Shown here: positions 1-8,216 of the stretch, in pieces
Numbering within the stretch: position 1 is the first letter of the stretch
Layout of the letters: every line of letters begins with the position of its first letter
NCBI GenBank assembly: GCA_014268975.2
Contig: CP077096.1
Location: 1,138,501-1,202,500 of the forward strand
Reading direction: 5' to 3'
Source of the DNA: Pseudomonas wayambapalatensis
GTDB taxonomy: Bacteria > Pseudomonadota > Gammaproteobacteria > Pseudomonadales > Pseudomonadaceae
DNA: 64,000 bases
Position numbers and translations under genes: made by a program
The notes under the pieces: model-generated
Database searches by the model: none
The model's input: only the letters and a program-made list of their open reading frames with translations
Told to the model about the DNA's origin: nothing

Positions 1-1707
1 CCCGGTGGTCCGGATCCGGATCCGGATCCGGAAACACCGGTTCATGAGTTAATCAGGCCTGCAGTACTTACCTGTGGTTCCAGTCCACCCAACACCATCC
101 TGCCTGAAGATTTTGGCAAAGCCGCCAGTGTAAAGATTTCCCGTGCCAGGGTTGGAGATAATCAGCCGATCTGGAAGATCGGCGACAGCATTCAACTGAC
201 CTATGACACGATCTCCGCGCCTATCGTGCCGACCGTGATCACTACGGCAAATGAAGGCAGCGATATCAGCATTGAGGTTCCGTTCGCCGATGTGATCGAA
301 GCGGTCGGAACAGGCACACCGAAAATCTTCTTTGTCATTACCCGTGAGTTGGATTTGCCTGGTGGCGGTACTACCCCTGTAACGGCCAGATCTCCCGATC
401 AGGAAGTCGTTGTCTCCGCCGGCTCGGAGCTGCCGGGCGGGACTACGCCGCTTCAGTTGGGGAGCTTCCCGGAAGCGGTCGATTACGAAGACGAACACAC
501 AGGCGGGGTCTACCGAGTCATCCAATTCGACGTTGGCAGGAGGGATACGATGTTCCGAATTCCTCTGGCGGGTGTCGCCAACATAGAAATAGGACGCAAC
601 CCCAGACTGAGTTACTTCTTCGAAGGTTTTAACACGGGCAACGATGTCAAACCTCCGGAAAAACCATGGACCCCGCTTCCCGGTACTCGCCTCGAGGCAT
701 CCAACGTGCCACTGACCCAAGCTGATCTTGACCAGGGATACTATGAGGTGCCCCTGCTGTACCGCACCCTGTTGCAGCGCATCTGCCGCAATGGTGCGGA
801 ATTGAACTACTCATTGATCAATGATCTGGAAATTCCGGTGCGGGCGCCTGTAGCCTATGTGTATATCGCATTAAATGACGGAGGGGGGCAGTGTCTGCTA
901 AGCTTTGCTGTTGATACGCAGATGACATCCTCCAGCTTTGGCGCAGGCGTACAAACGGCACTGCGCGAAGTGAGTAAAACCTCACGGATGAACGGTCCTC
1001 TGCAACCGCTCTCGATTCCTGGCCGCGATGCCGACACCGGTATCGTGCCTGTCGAATACCTGAAGAACGACTTGGTCGTTCAGATTACCAAGGCAGATGT
1101 CATGACCCCTGCGCATGAGCTCCGTCTGCTGCGTGACTTCGAGGGCTATGGCAGGCCTTACCGATTGACGACAGAAGAGTTGAACGATCCCGAAGTGGTT
1201 CAATTCGAACTGAATATCGAGCAGAAGGACTTTCCACGGGAGGGCGCCGATGAGACGTTCACGTTGGATTACGAGCTGTTTGATACCGTCACCCAAACGG
1301 GGGTGGTCGCCAACTTGCCGGTCAGCGTGCGTCTGGACCGCCGAGCGCCAGGTGGAAATGCCCTTTCCGCGTTGGGCTTTACCCCTGAACAAGTGAGGAA
1401 CGGTATCAGGGATACCGATCTGGTCAATGACCGACTGGCCGTTAATGTTCACGCTTACTTGTATGGTGAACAGGGCGATAAAATCGAGTTGTGGCTGGGC
1501 TCGTCTGCGGACGAGGGGTTGGGCGAATATCTGGGCGTCAGCAGGGTGGTCGACGATCCCAGGGCGACTCAAGTGGTGTATTTCACACGCGCGCAGCTCT
1601 CGAATGGTTTGCGCTACTTTGGTTATCGGGTGCAAGACCAAGCGGGTAACTACAGCGTGCTGTCTCGCCTCATGGATATCGAAGTAGATATCACGCCAGC
1701 CCGTTAG
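1..1707 (+). CDS. Ig-like repeat protein, 5' end outside window
   Basis: The reading frame is open from base 1 to a TAG stop at 1705-1707, so 568 residues are visible and the true start lies upstream. The visible N-terminus has a Pro-Asp repeat linker (PGGPDPDPDPETPV) closely matching PGGLDPDPETPV in the protein at 3584-5410, so the two are paralogues. The rest looks like successive beta-rich Ig-like domains of roughly 110-130 residues with motifs such as DxVxLxW/IELWLG. No catalytic motif or membrane segment is visible. Function is unknown; such proteins occur in Pseudomonas, but I do not know a tested role. A hairpin terminator follows the stop. Confidence 0.75.
   Translation, partial: PGGPDPDPDPETPVHELIRPAVLTCGSSPPNTILPEDFGKAASVKISRARVGDNQPIWKIGDSIQLTYDTISAPIVPTVITTANEGSDISIEVPFADVIEAVGTGTPKIFFVITRELDLPGGGTTPVTARSPDQEVVVSAGSELPGGTTPLQLGSFPEAVDYEDEHTGGVYRVIQFDVGRRDTMFRIPLAGVANIEIGRNPRLSYFFEGFNTGNDVKPPEKPWTPLPGTRLEASNVPLTQADLDQGYYEVPLLYRTLLQRICRNGAELNYSLINDLEIPVRAPVAYVYIALNDGGGQCLLSFAVDTQMTSSSFGAGVQTALREVSKTSRMNGPLQPLSIPGRDADTGIVPVEYLKNDLVVQITKADVMTPAHELRLLRDFEGYGRPYRLTTEELNDPEVVQFELNIEQKDFPREGADETFTLDYELFDTVTQTGVVANLPVSVRLDRRAPGGNALSALGFTPEQVRNGIRDTDLVNDRLAVNVHAYLYGEQGDKIELWLGSSADEGLGEYLGVSRVVDDPRATQVVYFTRAQLSNGLRYFGYRVQDQAGNYSVLSRLMDIEVDITPAR
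10..32 (+). repeat. Hexanucleotide tandem repeat encoding (Pro-Asp)n
   Basis: CCGGAT occurs three full times plus a near-complete fourth copy, in frame, encoding an alternating Pro-Asp linker. The paralogue downstream carries a shorter, more diverged version. Unit length is a multiple of three, so slippage would change linker length without breaking the frame. Confidence 0.8.
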
Positions 1708-1720
1708 TTGACGTTGTCCT

Positions 1721-1765
1721 TGCGCCTCTTTGCGGATACCGATATCGGAAGAGGCGCATTATTTT
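1721..1765 (+). terminator. Rho-independent terminator after the first Ig-like gene
   Basis: TGCGCCTCTT (1721-1730) pairs with AAGAGGCGCA (1749-1758), followed by TTATTTT. It lies between two convergent genes and may serve both. Confidence 0.7.
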
Positions 1766-1803
1766 ACCCGCCCTTGCCAGGCCGCATCGATGCACCGCGT
1801 GGC

Positions 1804-3354
1804 TCAGCGTAACTCGAGTCGACGAGCCAGGCGGCCGAGATTGGCCCGGTCCAGGCCAAGTTCCCGTGCCGCTGCGGCCCAGTTGTATTGATGCCGTTGC
1901 AGGCAGTTATCGATCACTTGGCGCTGGTAAGCGTCGACGGCTTCGCGCAGACCACCCTCGGGCAACGGCAGGGCAGGCTCGATGGGGGCCAATGAAGCCG
2001 CCTTTGTCGGCAGCGTAGTGCGAAGGTCGAGGTCTGCTGCTTGCAGGGTGAGGATGCGCGGGCGTTCGGGGTGCTGACCGAGGGCCTTGAGCGCCGAGCG
2101 TCCGATCAGGTGTTCCAGTTCACGCACGTTGCCTGGCCAGTCGTAAGCCACTAGTGACGTCTGGGCTTCGCTGCTCAGGCGCAGGCTGTCCAGCCCCAGT
2201 CTCGAACGGTTTTGCTCGAGAAAGAAACCTGCCAGCAGCAATATGTCCCGTCCTCGCTCGCGCAGCGGTGGAACCTGCAGTGGGTATACGCTGAGGCGGT
2301 GGTAAAGATCGGCGCGAAAGTTCCCGTTGCGCACTTCGCTGGCCAGGTCTCTGTTGGTGGCGGCGATCAGGCGCACATCTACCTTGTGTTCGTGGTCCGA
2401 GCCCAGGCGCTGCAGTTGGCCGCTCTGCAATACCCGTAGCAGTTTGGCTTGTACCGACAGAGGCAGCTCGCCGACTTCGTCGAGAAACAACGTTGCGCCG
2501 TGGGCCAGTTCGAACTTGCCGCGCCGCTCGCCATGAGCGCCGGTAAAGGCGCCCCTGACATGACCGAACAGTTCGCTTTCGACCAGGGTATCGGGCAAGG
2601 CGGCGCAGTTGAGGCTGACCATTGGTTTGTCCGCACGCTTGCTGGCCTGGTGCAGTGCCAGCGCGACCAACTCCTTGCCGACACCGGTCTCTCCGGTGAT
2701 CAATACGGTCAGATCGCTGCCTGCCACCAGGCGGATTTCTTCCAGCAAGTGCTTGTGCGCCGGGCTCTGGCCGATCAGTTCCTTGCGCTGGTCGCTGGCT
2801 TGTCGGTAGACCTCCGCGCGTTGCTGCTCGTCTTCCACGCGCAGGGCCAGCTTCTCGATGCGCTCGGCGACGGTGACGGTTGCCGCAGCGAGGCTTGCGA
2901 ATGCCTGGAGGGCGCCGAGTTCAAGGCTCTGGAACCGGCCCGGGGTGAGGGCGTCAAGGGTCAGCAAGCCCCAGGGGCGTTCGTCGACCATCAGCGGGCA
3001 GCCCATGCAGTCGTGCACGTGCAGGTCTGCATCAATTGCAGCGACCAGGCCATCGTAGGGGTCAGGCAGTTCGGAGTCACTGGCAAAGCGCGTCGGCTCA
3101 GGCCGACTGAGCAGTATCTCGAAACGTGGATGCTCGCTGACCTTGAAACGCCGCCCCAGGGTGTCTGTCGACAAGCCGTCGACCGCAAGCGGCACCAGCC
3201 ACTCTCCATCCAGGCGCAGCAGTGCTGCAGCATCGCACGGTAGCAGGCTGCGCATGGATTGCAGTAGGCGGCGATAGCGTTCCTGGTCCGGCAGGTCGCG
3301 AGACAGATCGCTGACCAGAGGCAGGAGGGCGGTGAGGAGGGGTTTTGCGAACAT
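1804..3354 (-). CDS. norR: NorR/FhpR-type nitric oxide-responsive sigma-54 activator
   Basis: A 516-residue bacterial enhancer-binding protein that senses NO and activates sigma-54 promoters of NO-detoxifying genes. Domain order: N-terminal GAF sensor (about residues 20-170), AAA+ domain with Walker A GETGVGKE, the sigma-54 contact loop GAFTGA and Walker B LFLDEVGEL, then a C-terminal Fis-type HTH (YNWAAAARELGLDRANLGRLARRLELR). The frame extends upstream to 3450, but the start at 3354 (MFAKPLLTALLPLV) matches the family N-terminus. Its likely target is the flavohaemoprotein gene at 5629, which has three NorR-type sites and a -24/-12 promoter. A 608-codon gene separates them, whereas regulator and target are usually adjacent and divergent. 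FhpR is the equivalent name in some pseudomonads. Confidence 0.93.
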   Translation of the reverse strand: MFAKPLLTALLPLVSDLSRDLPDQERYRRLLQSMRSLLPCDAAALLRLDGEWLVPLAVDGLSTDTLGRRFKVSEHPRFEILLSRPEPTRFASDSELPDPYDGLVAAIDADLHVHDCMGCPLMVDERPWGLLTLDALTPGRFQSLELGALQAFASLAAATVTVAERIEKLALRVEDEQQRAEVYRQASDQRKELIGQSPAHKHLLEEIRLVAGSDLTVLITGETGVGKELVALALHQASKRADKPMVSLNCAALPDTLVESELFGHVRGAFTGAHGERRGKFELAHGATLFLDEVGELPLSVQAKLLRVLQSGQLQRLGSDHEHKVDVRLIAATNRDLASEVRNGNFRADLYHRLSVYPLQVPPLRERGRDILLLAGFFLEQNRSRLGLDSLRLSSEAQTSLVAYDWPGNVRELEHLIGRSALKALGQHPERPRILTLQAADLDLRTTLPTKAASLAPIEPALPLPEGGLREAVDAYQRQVIDNCLQRHQYNWAAAARELGLDRANLGRLARRLELR

Positions 3355-3583
3355 GCGGGTTTTCCGGAACGGCGTGTTGACCATACGGTCGGCGAGTTGT
3401 CGGGCTGGCGTCAAGGTCCGCTTGCAGCGATGCAGCAGGCTGAACGGCAATCGGACCTGGTAAAACTGTCAGGTTACGGCTTCGCGTGCGGAGGGTAGAG
3501 TCGAGCGACGACTGCGGCCAGGGCGCTTTGTGCGTGTGCGGGAATGGTCGAACATCCTTTTCAACAGGCGAGGGTAATCTGCA

Positions 3584-5410
3584 ATGACCAAACGAGAGAT
3601 GTTCCTTGGTCGGCTGCCGGTGTCGGCTCTGGCAGGTGAGCTGAATCCACTGGTCATCACTGACATGGATTCCGGAGGACCGCAACGCGATGGCCTGGGT
3701 TGGAATGAGTTGTCTGATCCAGAGCGTGTCGTGCCGATGTTGGCGAAGTTGCCCGAGGCGTATCGCCAGGGTGATGAGATCAGTCTTTTCTGGACGCCTA
3801 CCAAGCCAGTTACGCAACCGCCGCAAGCCGATCCGTCTGAGGCTGCAGTGCAGTTTTACCTGTTGGATGCCGAAATGCAGGCGCGAGGCTGGTTGAGCTT
3901 CGGTGTGGTCAAGGGTGACCTGAAACTGCCAGCGGACGAGCAGATTCCCTATCCTTATTTCGGTTATTTCTATTACTCGCTGTATGACCCGATCTCAACA
4001 TCCAGGCGCTACTCGCAGTACAGAGAGGTCTTGATCGACCTGCGTGTGCCCGGGGGGCTTGATCCCGATCCGGAAACGCCGGTCAACGAATTTCTTGTCG
4101 CGCCTTTAGTAACGCCCTCCACGATCGAATCCCCAACCACTCCGGTACGCGTTTCGATCGTGCCTTGGCGTTTCATGCAGCCGGATGACCAGGTCACCTT
4201 GATCTGGAGCGGTGTTCGTCATGTGGGGGCACGCCTGGGCGCAGGCGACGTAGGCAAGAATTGGGTGATTGATGTTCCGGCGGATGTGATAGAGAAGGGC
4301 GGAAGCGGCGAAGACCTGCGGGTCTACTACGAGATCCGTGACCGGGTGCAGAACTACTCGCGGCCGTCTCCATCGGCCTATGTAAAGGTCGAAGATCCCG
4401 ATGCACTCGCGGCACCTGAAGTCGAAAGTGCGGAGAGTCCACCCTACCAGCTGGATCTGGTGCCGTTGGCGGGGCAGGATGTGACCATCTACTTGCCGGA
4501 CTATGTCGGTTATACGCCCGGCGATAGAGTCACGATGCATTGGGTCGGGCTCAGTGCCGGAACCGATGCAAGAGAAGTGCGTTATGACTGGCCCATCAGA
4601 ACGATCACCGGCACACGCGACAAGATCTTCAGCCTGCCCTATCTCTTTGCCGTGCTGGTGGTGAATGGCCTGGCCACTGTCTTTTATGAGTCGATACCTG
4701 CCGCTGGTGGTGCAGCCAGACCTTCTCGCCGGCGCTCGCTCACCATTGTCGGGGAGGGCATTGTGTTGCAACGCCCGGACCTGGTCGAGGCAACAGGCGA
4801 TGTCATCGATCTTGCCGACCTGACCACAGACAAGGTTCACGTGCGCATCCCTCTATATCCTGGGCAAAGCGCAGGGGATGTCGTCACCTTGGCCTGGACG
4901 GCCAGGAGCGGTGGCAGCGGCGGCGCGACCTGGCGAACAGACCTGACCGTTCCTGTGGGGGGAGAAAAAAACGAACTCGTGTTCGAGGTCGATTTACCGC
5001 TACTGATCCCGGCGGTGGATGGCACCCTGACCTTGAGCTATTCGGTGCTTACCCCGGAATTCGGTATCACGCGATCTTCGCCCGAGCACGTCTACAGCGT
5101 TCTGGACAGTGCGGCAGTCGATTTTCCTGCACCGACCTGCGCCCAGGTGGAGGGCAGTGGTGCGGGCGCGTCGCTGCCATCGGATACCATCAACGCGATC
5201 ATCGAGGTGCCGGCAAATGCTCCTCTGCGTGTGAACGACAGGGTCACGCTGCGTTGGGAGGCGGCTGTCGGCAATACCCCGCCTGCCTACACCGAGACCA
5301 AGACGTTCACCGGGTTCCCGTTCAGCTTCACTGTGGGTAACGCGGATATTCTGCCCTTCGAGGAAGTTGATGTATCGGTGACCTATTCGGTCGAGCGCAA
5401 CGCTGCGTAA
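3584..5410 (+). CDS. Ig-like repeat protein, paralogue of the protein ending at 1707
   Basis: 608 residues, ATG start after a modest AGGG ribosome site, TAA stop. There is no signal peptide or membrane helix. Repeating beta-sandwich-like segments of about 120 residues recur, with the theme polar-GDxVxLxW (DEISLFW, DQVTLIW, DRVTMHW, DVVTLAW, DRVTLRW), giving about five units. The linker PGGLDPDPETPV is shared with the upstream paralogue. Function is unknown: the repeats suggest a binding or structural role, and no enzyme motif is seen. It lies between norR and its probable target hmp. A strong hairpin follows the stop, so read-through into hmp should be limited. Confidence 0.85.
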   Translation: MTKREMFLGRLPVSALAGELNPLVITDMDSGGPQRDGLGWNELSDPERVVPMLAKLPEAYRQGDEISLFWTPTKPVTQPPQADPSEAAVQFYLLDAEMQARGWLSFGVVKGDLKLPADEQIPYPYFGYFYYSLYDPISTSRRYSQYREVLIDLRVPGGLDPDPETPVNEFLVAPLVTPSTIESPTTPVRVSIVPWRFMQPDDQVTLIWSGVRHVGARLGAGDVGKNWVIDVPADVIEKGGSGEDLRVYYEIRDRVQNYSRPSPSAYVKVEDPDALAAPEVESAESPPYQLDLVPLAGQDVTIYLPDYVGYTPGDRVTMHWVGLSAGTDAREVRYDWPIRTITGTRDKIFSLPYLFAVLVVNGLATVFYESIPAAGGAARPSRRRSLTIVGEGIVLQRPDLVEATGDVIDLADLTTDKVHVRIPLYPGQSAGDVVTLAWTARSGGSGGATWRTDLTVPVGGEKNELVFEVDLPLLIPAVDGTLTLSYSVLTPEFGITRSSPEHVYSVLDSAAVDFPAPTCAQVEGSGAGASLPSDTINAIIEVPANAPLRVNDRVTLRWEAAVGNTPPAYTETKTFTGFPFSFTVGNADILPFEEVDVSVTYSVERNAA

Positions 5411-5427
5411 TAGCGTTGGTGTTGTGA

Positions 5428-5475
5428 GCAACGGCCTGAGTCAGCGCATGTCTGCTGACTCAGGCCGTTGTCATT
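5428..5475 (+). terminator. Long perfect hairpin after the Ig-like gene
   Basis: CAACGGCCTGAGTCAG (5429-5444) and its exact reverse complement (5455-5470) form a 16-bp stem around a 10-nt loop; one more C-G pair can form inside. Only a weak T tract follows (GTCATTT). The right arm abuts the first NorR-type site, so transcription termination and the hmp enhancer share a border. Confidence 0.7.
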
Positions 5476-5525
5476 TAGACTCTATGTTGTCGATATGACC
5501 ATGCTCGCGCATTGGTCATATTGAC
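5470..5525 (+). promoter_or_regulatory. Three NorR-type enhancer sites (GT-N7-AC)
   Basis: Three copies of the NorR core GT-N7-AC: GTCATTTAGAC (5470-5480), GTCGATATGAC (5489-5499) and GTCATATTGAC (5515-5525). Three such sites upstream of a sigma-54 promoter is the arrangement known for E. coli norVW. Sites 2 and 3 lie within a larger inverted repeat with arms ATATGACCA and TGGTCATAT. Confidence 0.75.
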
Positions 5526-5566
5526 AATTTCATCTATAACTCATTGATTTCTAATGTTTTATTTTT

Positions 5567-5581
5567 TGGCATCGTAATTGC
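5567..5581 (+). promoter_or_regulatory. Sigma-54 (-24/-12) promoter of hmp
   Basis: TGGCAT-N5-TTGC matches the RpoN consensus TGGCAC-N5-TTGC at every position but one, with exact spacing. It lies 42 bases downstream of the last NorR-type site and 47 bases before the hmp ATG. Confidence 0.8.
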
Positions 5582-5628
5582 CATGGTCTGGGTAACCATT
5601 CGAAGCCCAAGGCTCAGGAGTCACTGCA

Positions 5629-6807
5629 ATGCTCAATGCCGACCAACGTGCAATCATCAAGGCCACTGTCCCGCTGCTCGAAAGCGGTGGCGAGGCGCTG
5701 ACTACCCACTTCTACAAGATGATGCTCAGCGAGTACCCCGAGGTCCGTCCCCTGTTCAACCAGGCGCACCAGGCCAGTGGTGACCAGCCGCGTGCGCTGG
5801 CCAACGGTGTGCTCATGTATGCCCGCCATATCGACCAACTGGAGCAACTGGGTGGCCTGGTTGGTCAGATCATCAACAAGCATGTGGCCTTGCAGATCCT
5901 GCCCGAACACTACCCCATCGTTGGCAGTTGCCTGCTGCGCGCCATCGAGGAAGTGCTGGGCAAGGACATCGCCACCCCGGAGGTGATCGCTGCCTGGGGC
6001 GCAGCCTATGGCCAGCTGGCTGATATCCTCATCGGCGCCGAAGAGGGCCTGTACAAGGCCAAGGAGGAGGCCGACGGTGGCTGGCGCGGTGCTCGCGATT
6101 TTCGTGTGGTGCGCCGTGAGCAGGAAAGCAGCGAGATCGTCTCGTTCTACTTCGCTCCGGTCGATGGCAAGCCGGTACTCAAGGCCGAGCCGGGTCAGTA
6201 CATCGGCTTGCAGCTGTTCATCGACGGTGCCGAGCAACGCCGCAACTATTCGCTCTCGGCATTGTGCGATGGTCAGCAGTACCGCATCAGCGTCAAGCGC
6301 GAGGCCGGGGGCAAGGTGTCGAACCATCTGCATGATCAACTGCAGGTCGGCGACACCCTAAAGCTGTTCCCGCCGTCGGGCGACTTCACTCTGGCGGCTG
6401 GCGACAAGCCGCTGGTACTGATCAGTGGTGGTGTCGGCATCACCCCGACCCTGGCGATGCTCGAGGCGGCGCTGCAGACCGAGCGTCGGGTGCACTTCAT
6501 CCACTGTGCGCGCAACGGTTCGGTACACGCCTTCCGTGACTGGGTCGACGGTCTGGCTGCGCAACATCCGCAACTGCAGCGTTTTTATTGCTACGCCGAG
6601 GACGACGGCAGCCGGGATGCGAATGCAGTCGGCCTGCTGAGCCAGGATCTGCTGGCCGAGTGGCTGCCGCGTGAGCGTGACGTGGATGCCTACTTCCTTG
6701 GGCCGAAGGGCTTCATGGCGGCGATCCGTCGTCACTTGAAGGGGCTGGGGGTTCCGGATGCGCAGAGCCGCTACGAATTCTTCGGGCCGGCGGCTGCTCT
6801 GGAATGA
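5629..6807 (+). CDS. hmp: Flavohaemoprotein, nitric oxide dioxygenase
   Basis: 392 residues, the usual length. It converts NO, O2 and NAD(P)H to nitrate in the cytoplasm. Globin domain (1-140) has the proximal haem ligand His85 (NKHVAL), Tyr29 (HFYK) and Gln53. The FAD domain has RNYSLS and the NAD-binding domain has GGVGITP. The C-terminus YEFFGP is typical. ATG start follows an AGGAG at good spacing. The upstream NorR sites and -24/-12 promoter indicate induction by NO through NorR/FhpR. Also named fhp in Pseudomonas. Confidence 0.97.
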   Translation: MLNADQRAIIKATVPLLESGGEALTTHFYKMMLSEYPEVRPLFNQAHQASGDQPRALANGVLMYARHIDQLEQLGGLVGQIINKHVALQILPEHYPIVGSCLLRAIEEVLGKDIATPEVIAAWGAAYGQLADILIGAEEGLYKAKEEADGGWRGARDFRVVRREQESSEIVSFYFAPVDGKPVLKAEPGQYIGLQLFIDGAEQRRNYSLSALCDGQQYRISVKREAGGKVSNHLHDQLQVGDTLKLFPPSGDFTLAAGDKPLVLISGGVGITPTLAMLEAALQTERRVHFIHCARNGSVHAFRDWVDGLAAQHPQLQRFYCYAEDDGSRDANAVGLLSQDLLAEWLPRERDVDAYFLGPKGFMAAIRRHLKGLGVPDAQSRYEFFGPAAALE

Positions 6808-7153
6808 TCTACTGACCAGGCTGGCGTCTTCGCGGGCAAGTCGGAGGGGTTGGCCTGTGCATATATAAAGAAGGATGAACAGCGTCCCGCAGCTTTCATC
6901 TTTAATCCTGCTTTAATCACTGTATCCTTCACTCCCGGGTGTCGAGGGGCTGGTCCCTGCGCGACGCCCGGGCAGCCGTTTTTTTACCGGCCAAGGTTGA
7001 ACCGATGTCGCCAACACCGGTCACAGCATCTCCGGATAGCCCTGCGCAGCGCTGTCTCGCCGCTTCCTCGACACGCTAAGAGACCATCCCTGCGTGTAGA
7101 CTTGCGCCAGGCAGGCGGAACACGCTGCCACCTATCCATCCAAGGAATCGGCA
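6808..7153 (+). promoter_or_regulatory. 346-bp intergenic region hmp–dsbB
   Basis: No credible gene. It begins with a degenerate REP-like TTCGCGGGCAAG (about 6829-6840) and contains the hairpin pair at 6934-6985 described separately. A ribosome site AAGGAATCGGCA precedes the dsbB ATG. No confident sigma-70 promoter was recognised. Confidence 0.5.
6934..6985 (+). terminator. Intrinsic terminator with alternative stem, upstream of dsbB
   Basis: CCCGGGTGTCG (6934-6944) can pair with CGACGCCCGGG (6962-6972; one G-U). Alternatively GGCTG-gt-CCC (6948-6957) pairs with GGG-CAGCC (6970-6977), directly before G and seven T residues (6979-6985). The two stems share 6970-6972 and exclude each other, as in an attenuator. 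It could equally be the terminator of a short RNA, or of hmp about 130 bases upstream. Confidence 0.6.
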
Positions 7154-7660
7154 ATGAACGAACAAACCCTGCGCCTGAATCGGGAACGGCGCTTCCTCGT
7201 GCTGTTGGGGGTAATCTGCCTCTCGCTGATCGGCGGCGCGCTGTACATGCAGGTCGTGCTAGGCGAGGCACCTTGCCCGCTGTGTATCCTGCAGCGCTAT
7301 GCCTTGCTGCTGATCGCGCTGTTCGCGTTCATTGCCGCGGCCATGCCCGGACGACGGAGCCTGACCTTCTTCGAGGCGTTGGTCGTGCTCAGCGCAATTG
7401 GCGGAATCGTTGCGGCCGGCAACCATGTGTATATACTCGCCAACCCGTACGCCAGTTGCGGCGTCGATGTCCTGCAACCAATCGTCGACGACCTGCCCCT
7501 GGCGCGGCTCTGGCCCCTGGCATTCCAGGTCGACGGTTTCTGCACCACACCGTACCCGCCCATCCTGGGTCTGTCGCTGGCGCAATGGGCGCTGGTGGCC
7601 TTCGTCCTCACTGCCATCCTGGTGCCGCTGGGCATCTATCGGAATCGGCGCCGGGCTTAG
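7154..7660 (+). CDS. dsbB: Disulfide bond formation protein DsbB
   Basis: 168-residue inner-membrane protein with four predicted helices. It reoxidises DsbA and passes electrons to quinone. The two periplasmic cysteine pairs are visible: CPLC at 41-44, and Cys102/Cys130 in the second loop (YASC...GFC). An Arg follows the first pair (ILQRYALL), as in the family. Pseudomonads often carry two DsbB-type proteins, so the numbered name (dsbB1/dsbB2/dsbH) cannot be fixed here. It sits directly upstream of the quinol oxidase operon, transcribed the same way but separated by 556 bases. Confidence 0.93.
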   Translation: MNEQTLRLNRERRFLVLLGVICLSLIGGALYMQVVLGEAPCPLCILQRYALLLIALFAFIAAAMPGRRSLTFFEALVVLSAIGGIVAAGNHVYILANPYASCGVDVLQPIVDDLPLARLWPLAFQVDGFCTTPYPPILGLSLAQWALVAFVLTAILVPLGIYRNRRRA

Positions 7661-7725
7661 ACAAAAGTCCCGATTTGATGCAGGTCTATTGCACGGTGAG
7701 ATAACCGGCAAAATTTCCCCAGAGA

Positions 7726-7739
7726 CTGATCCTGATCAA
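7726..7739 (+). promoter_or_regulatory. Candidate Anr box
   Basis: CTGAT-CCTG-ATCAA differs from the Anr/FNR consensus TTGAT-N4-ATCAA at one base. Oxygen-responsive control of cyo by Anr is established in P. putida; use of this site is inference. Confidence 0.45.
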
Positions 7740-7871
7740 CGTTGAGCCCTTGTAATACATGGGTTTCAGGGCTATCAAGCCGGGTGCGACAAACTGTCGC
7801 GAAGTTGATTTTTCAGGCAGGATTATTACAAATTCTGTAAAAGACTGTTGCTCAATAAGTCATAGTCAAGG

Positions 7872-7898
7872 GGGGGCGACCTATCTACAATCGCCCCC
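7872..7898 (+). promoter_or_regulatory. Hairpin overlapping a possible -10 element
   Basis: GGGGGCGA (7872-7879) pairs with TCGCCCCC (7891-7898). The loop ends in TACAAT (7886-7891), a good -10 hexamer without a clear -35. Transcription would then start near 7898, about 320 bases before cyoA, leaving a long leader. Confidence 0.35.
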
Positions 7899-8216
7899 AA
7901 TTTCCGTTCGGCACTGCTTGCGAGTCGCAGGATTGAAGGAAGCCCCAGCGCTCCTTTTGCTGACTTCGACAAGTTTCGCCCAACGGCGATCCGGGCGGAC
8001 ACCCCTCCGCGTTTTCCCGCACCAAATGGAATTGGTCTGAAGTACAGGCCTTTAGCCTAAGAAAACCCCAAGCTCGTCCATGCGCTCAACGCCCAGATCC
8101 AGCAGTCGGATCCCAGGCAGGCGCGGGTTCGAGCTCGAAATGCTAACGCTTGGCAGGACGAAGTGTTGGCGAACAAAACACATTGCATTGAAGCAAGCTG
8201 ATCTAGAGGTCGTGAG

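Larger units (their letters stand above)
7661..8216 (+). promoter_or_regulatory. 556-bp region upstream of cyoA
   Basis: No convincing gene; a 93-codon open frame lacks a ribosome site and family features. It carries an Anr/FNR-like half-match (7726-7739) and a GC-rich hairpin around a possible -10 (7872-7898). The length suggests regulation of cyo; Anr and catabolite-repression control of cyo is known in P. putida. AGAGGTCGTG precedes the cyoA ATG. Confidence 0.5.

Noticed and set aside
2449..3243. 264-codon plus-strand frame opposite norR
   Set aside because: Antisense shadow of a well-defined AAA+ regulator.
7759..8040. 93-codon frame upstream of cyoA
   Set aside because: No ribosome site, no recognisable family, and it overlaps putative regulatory structure.
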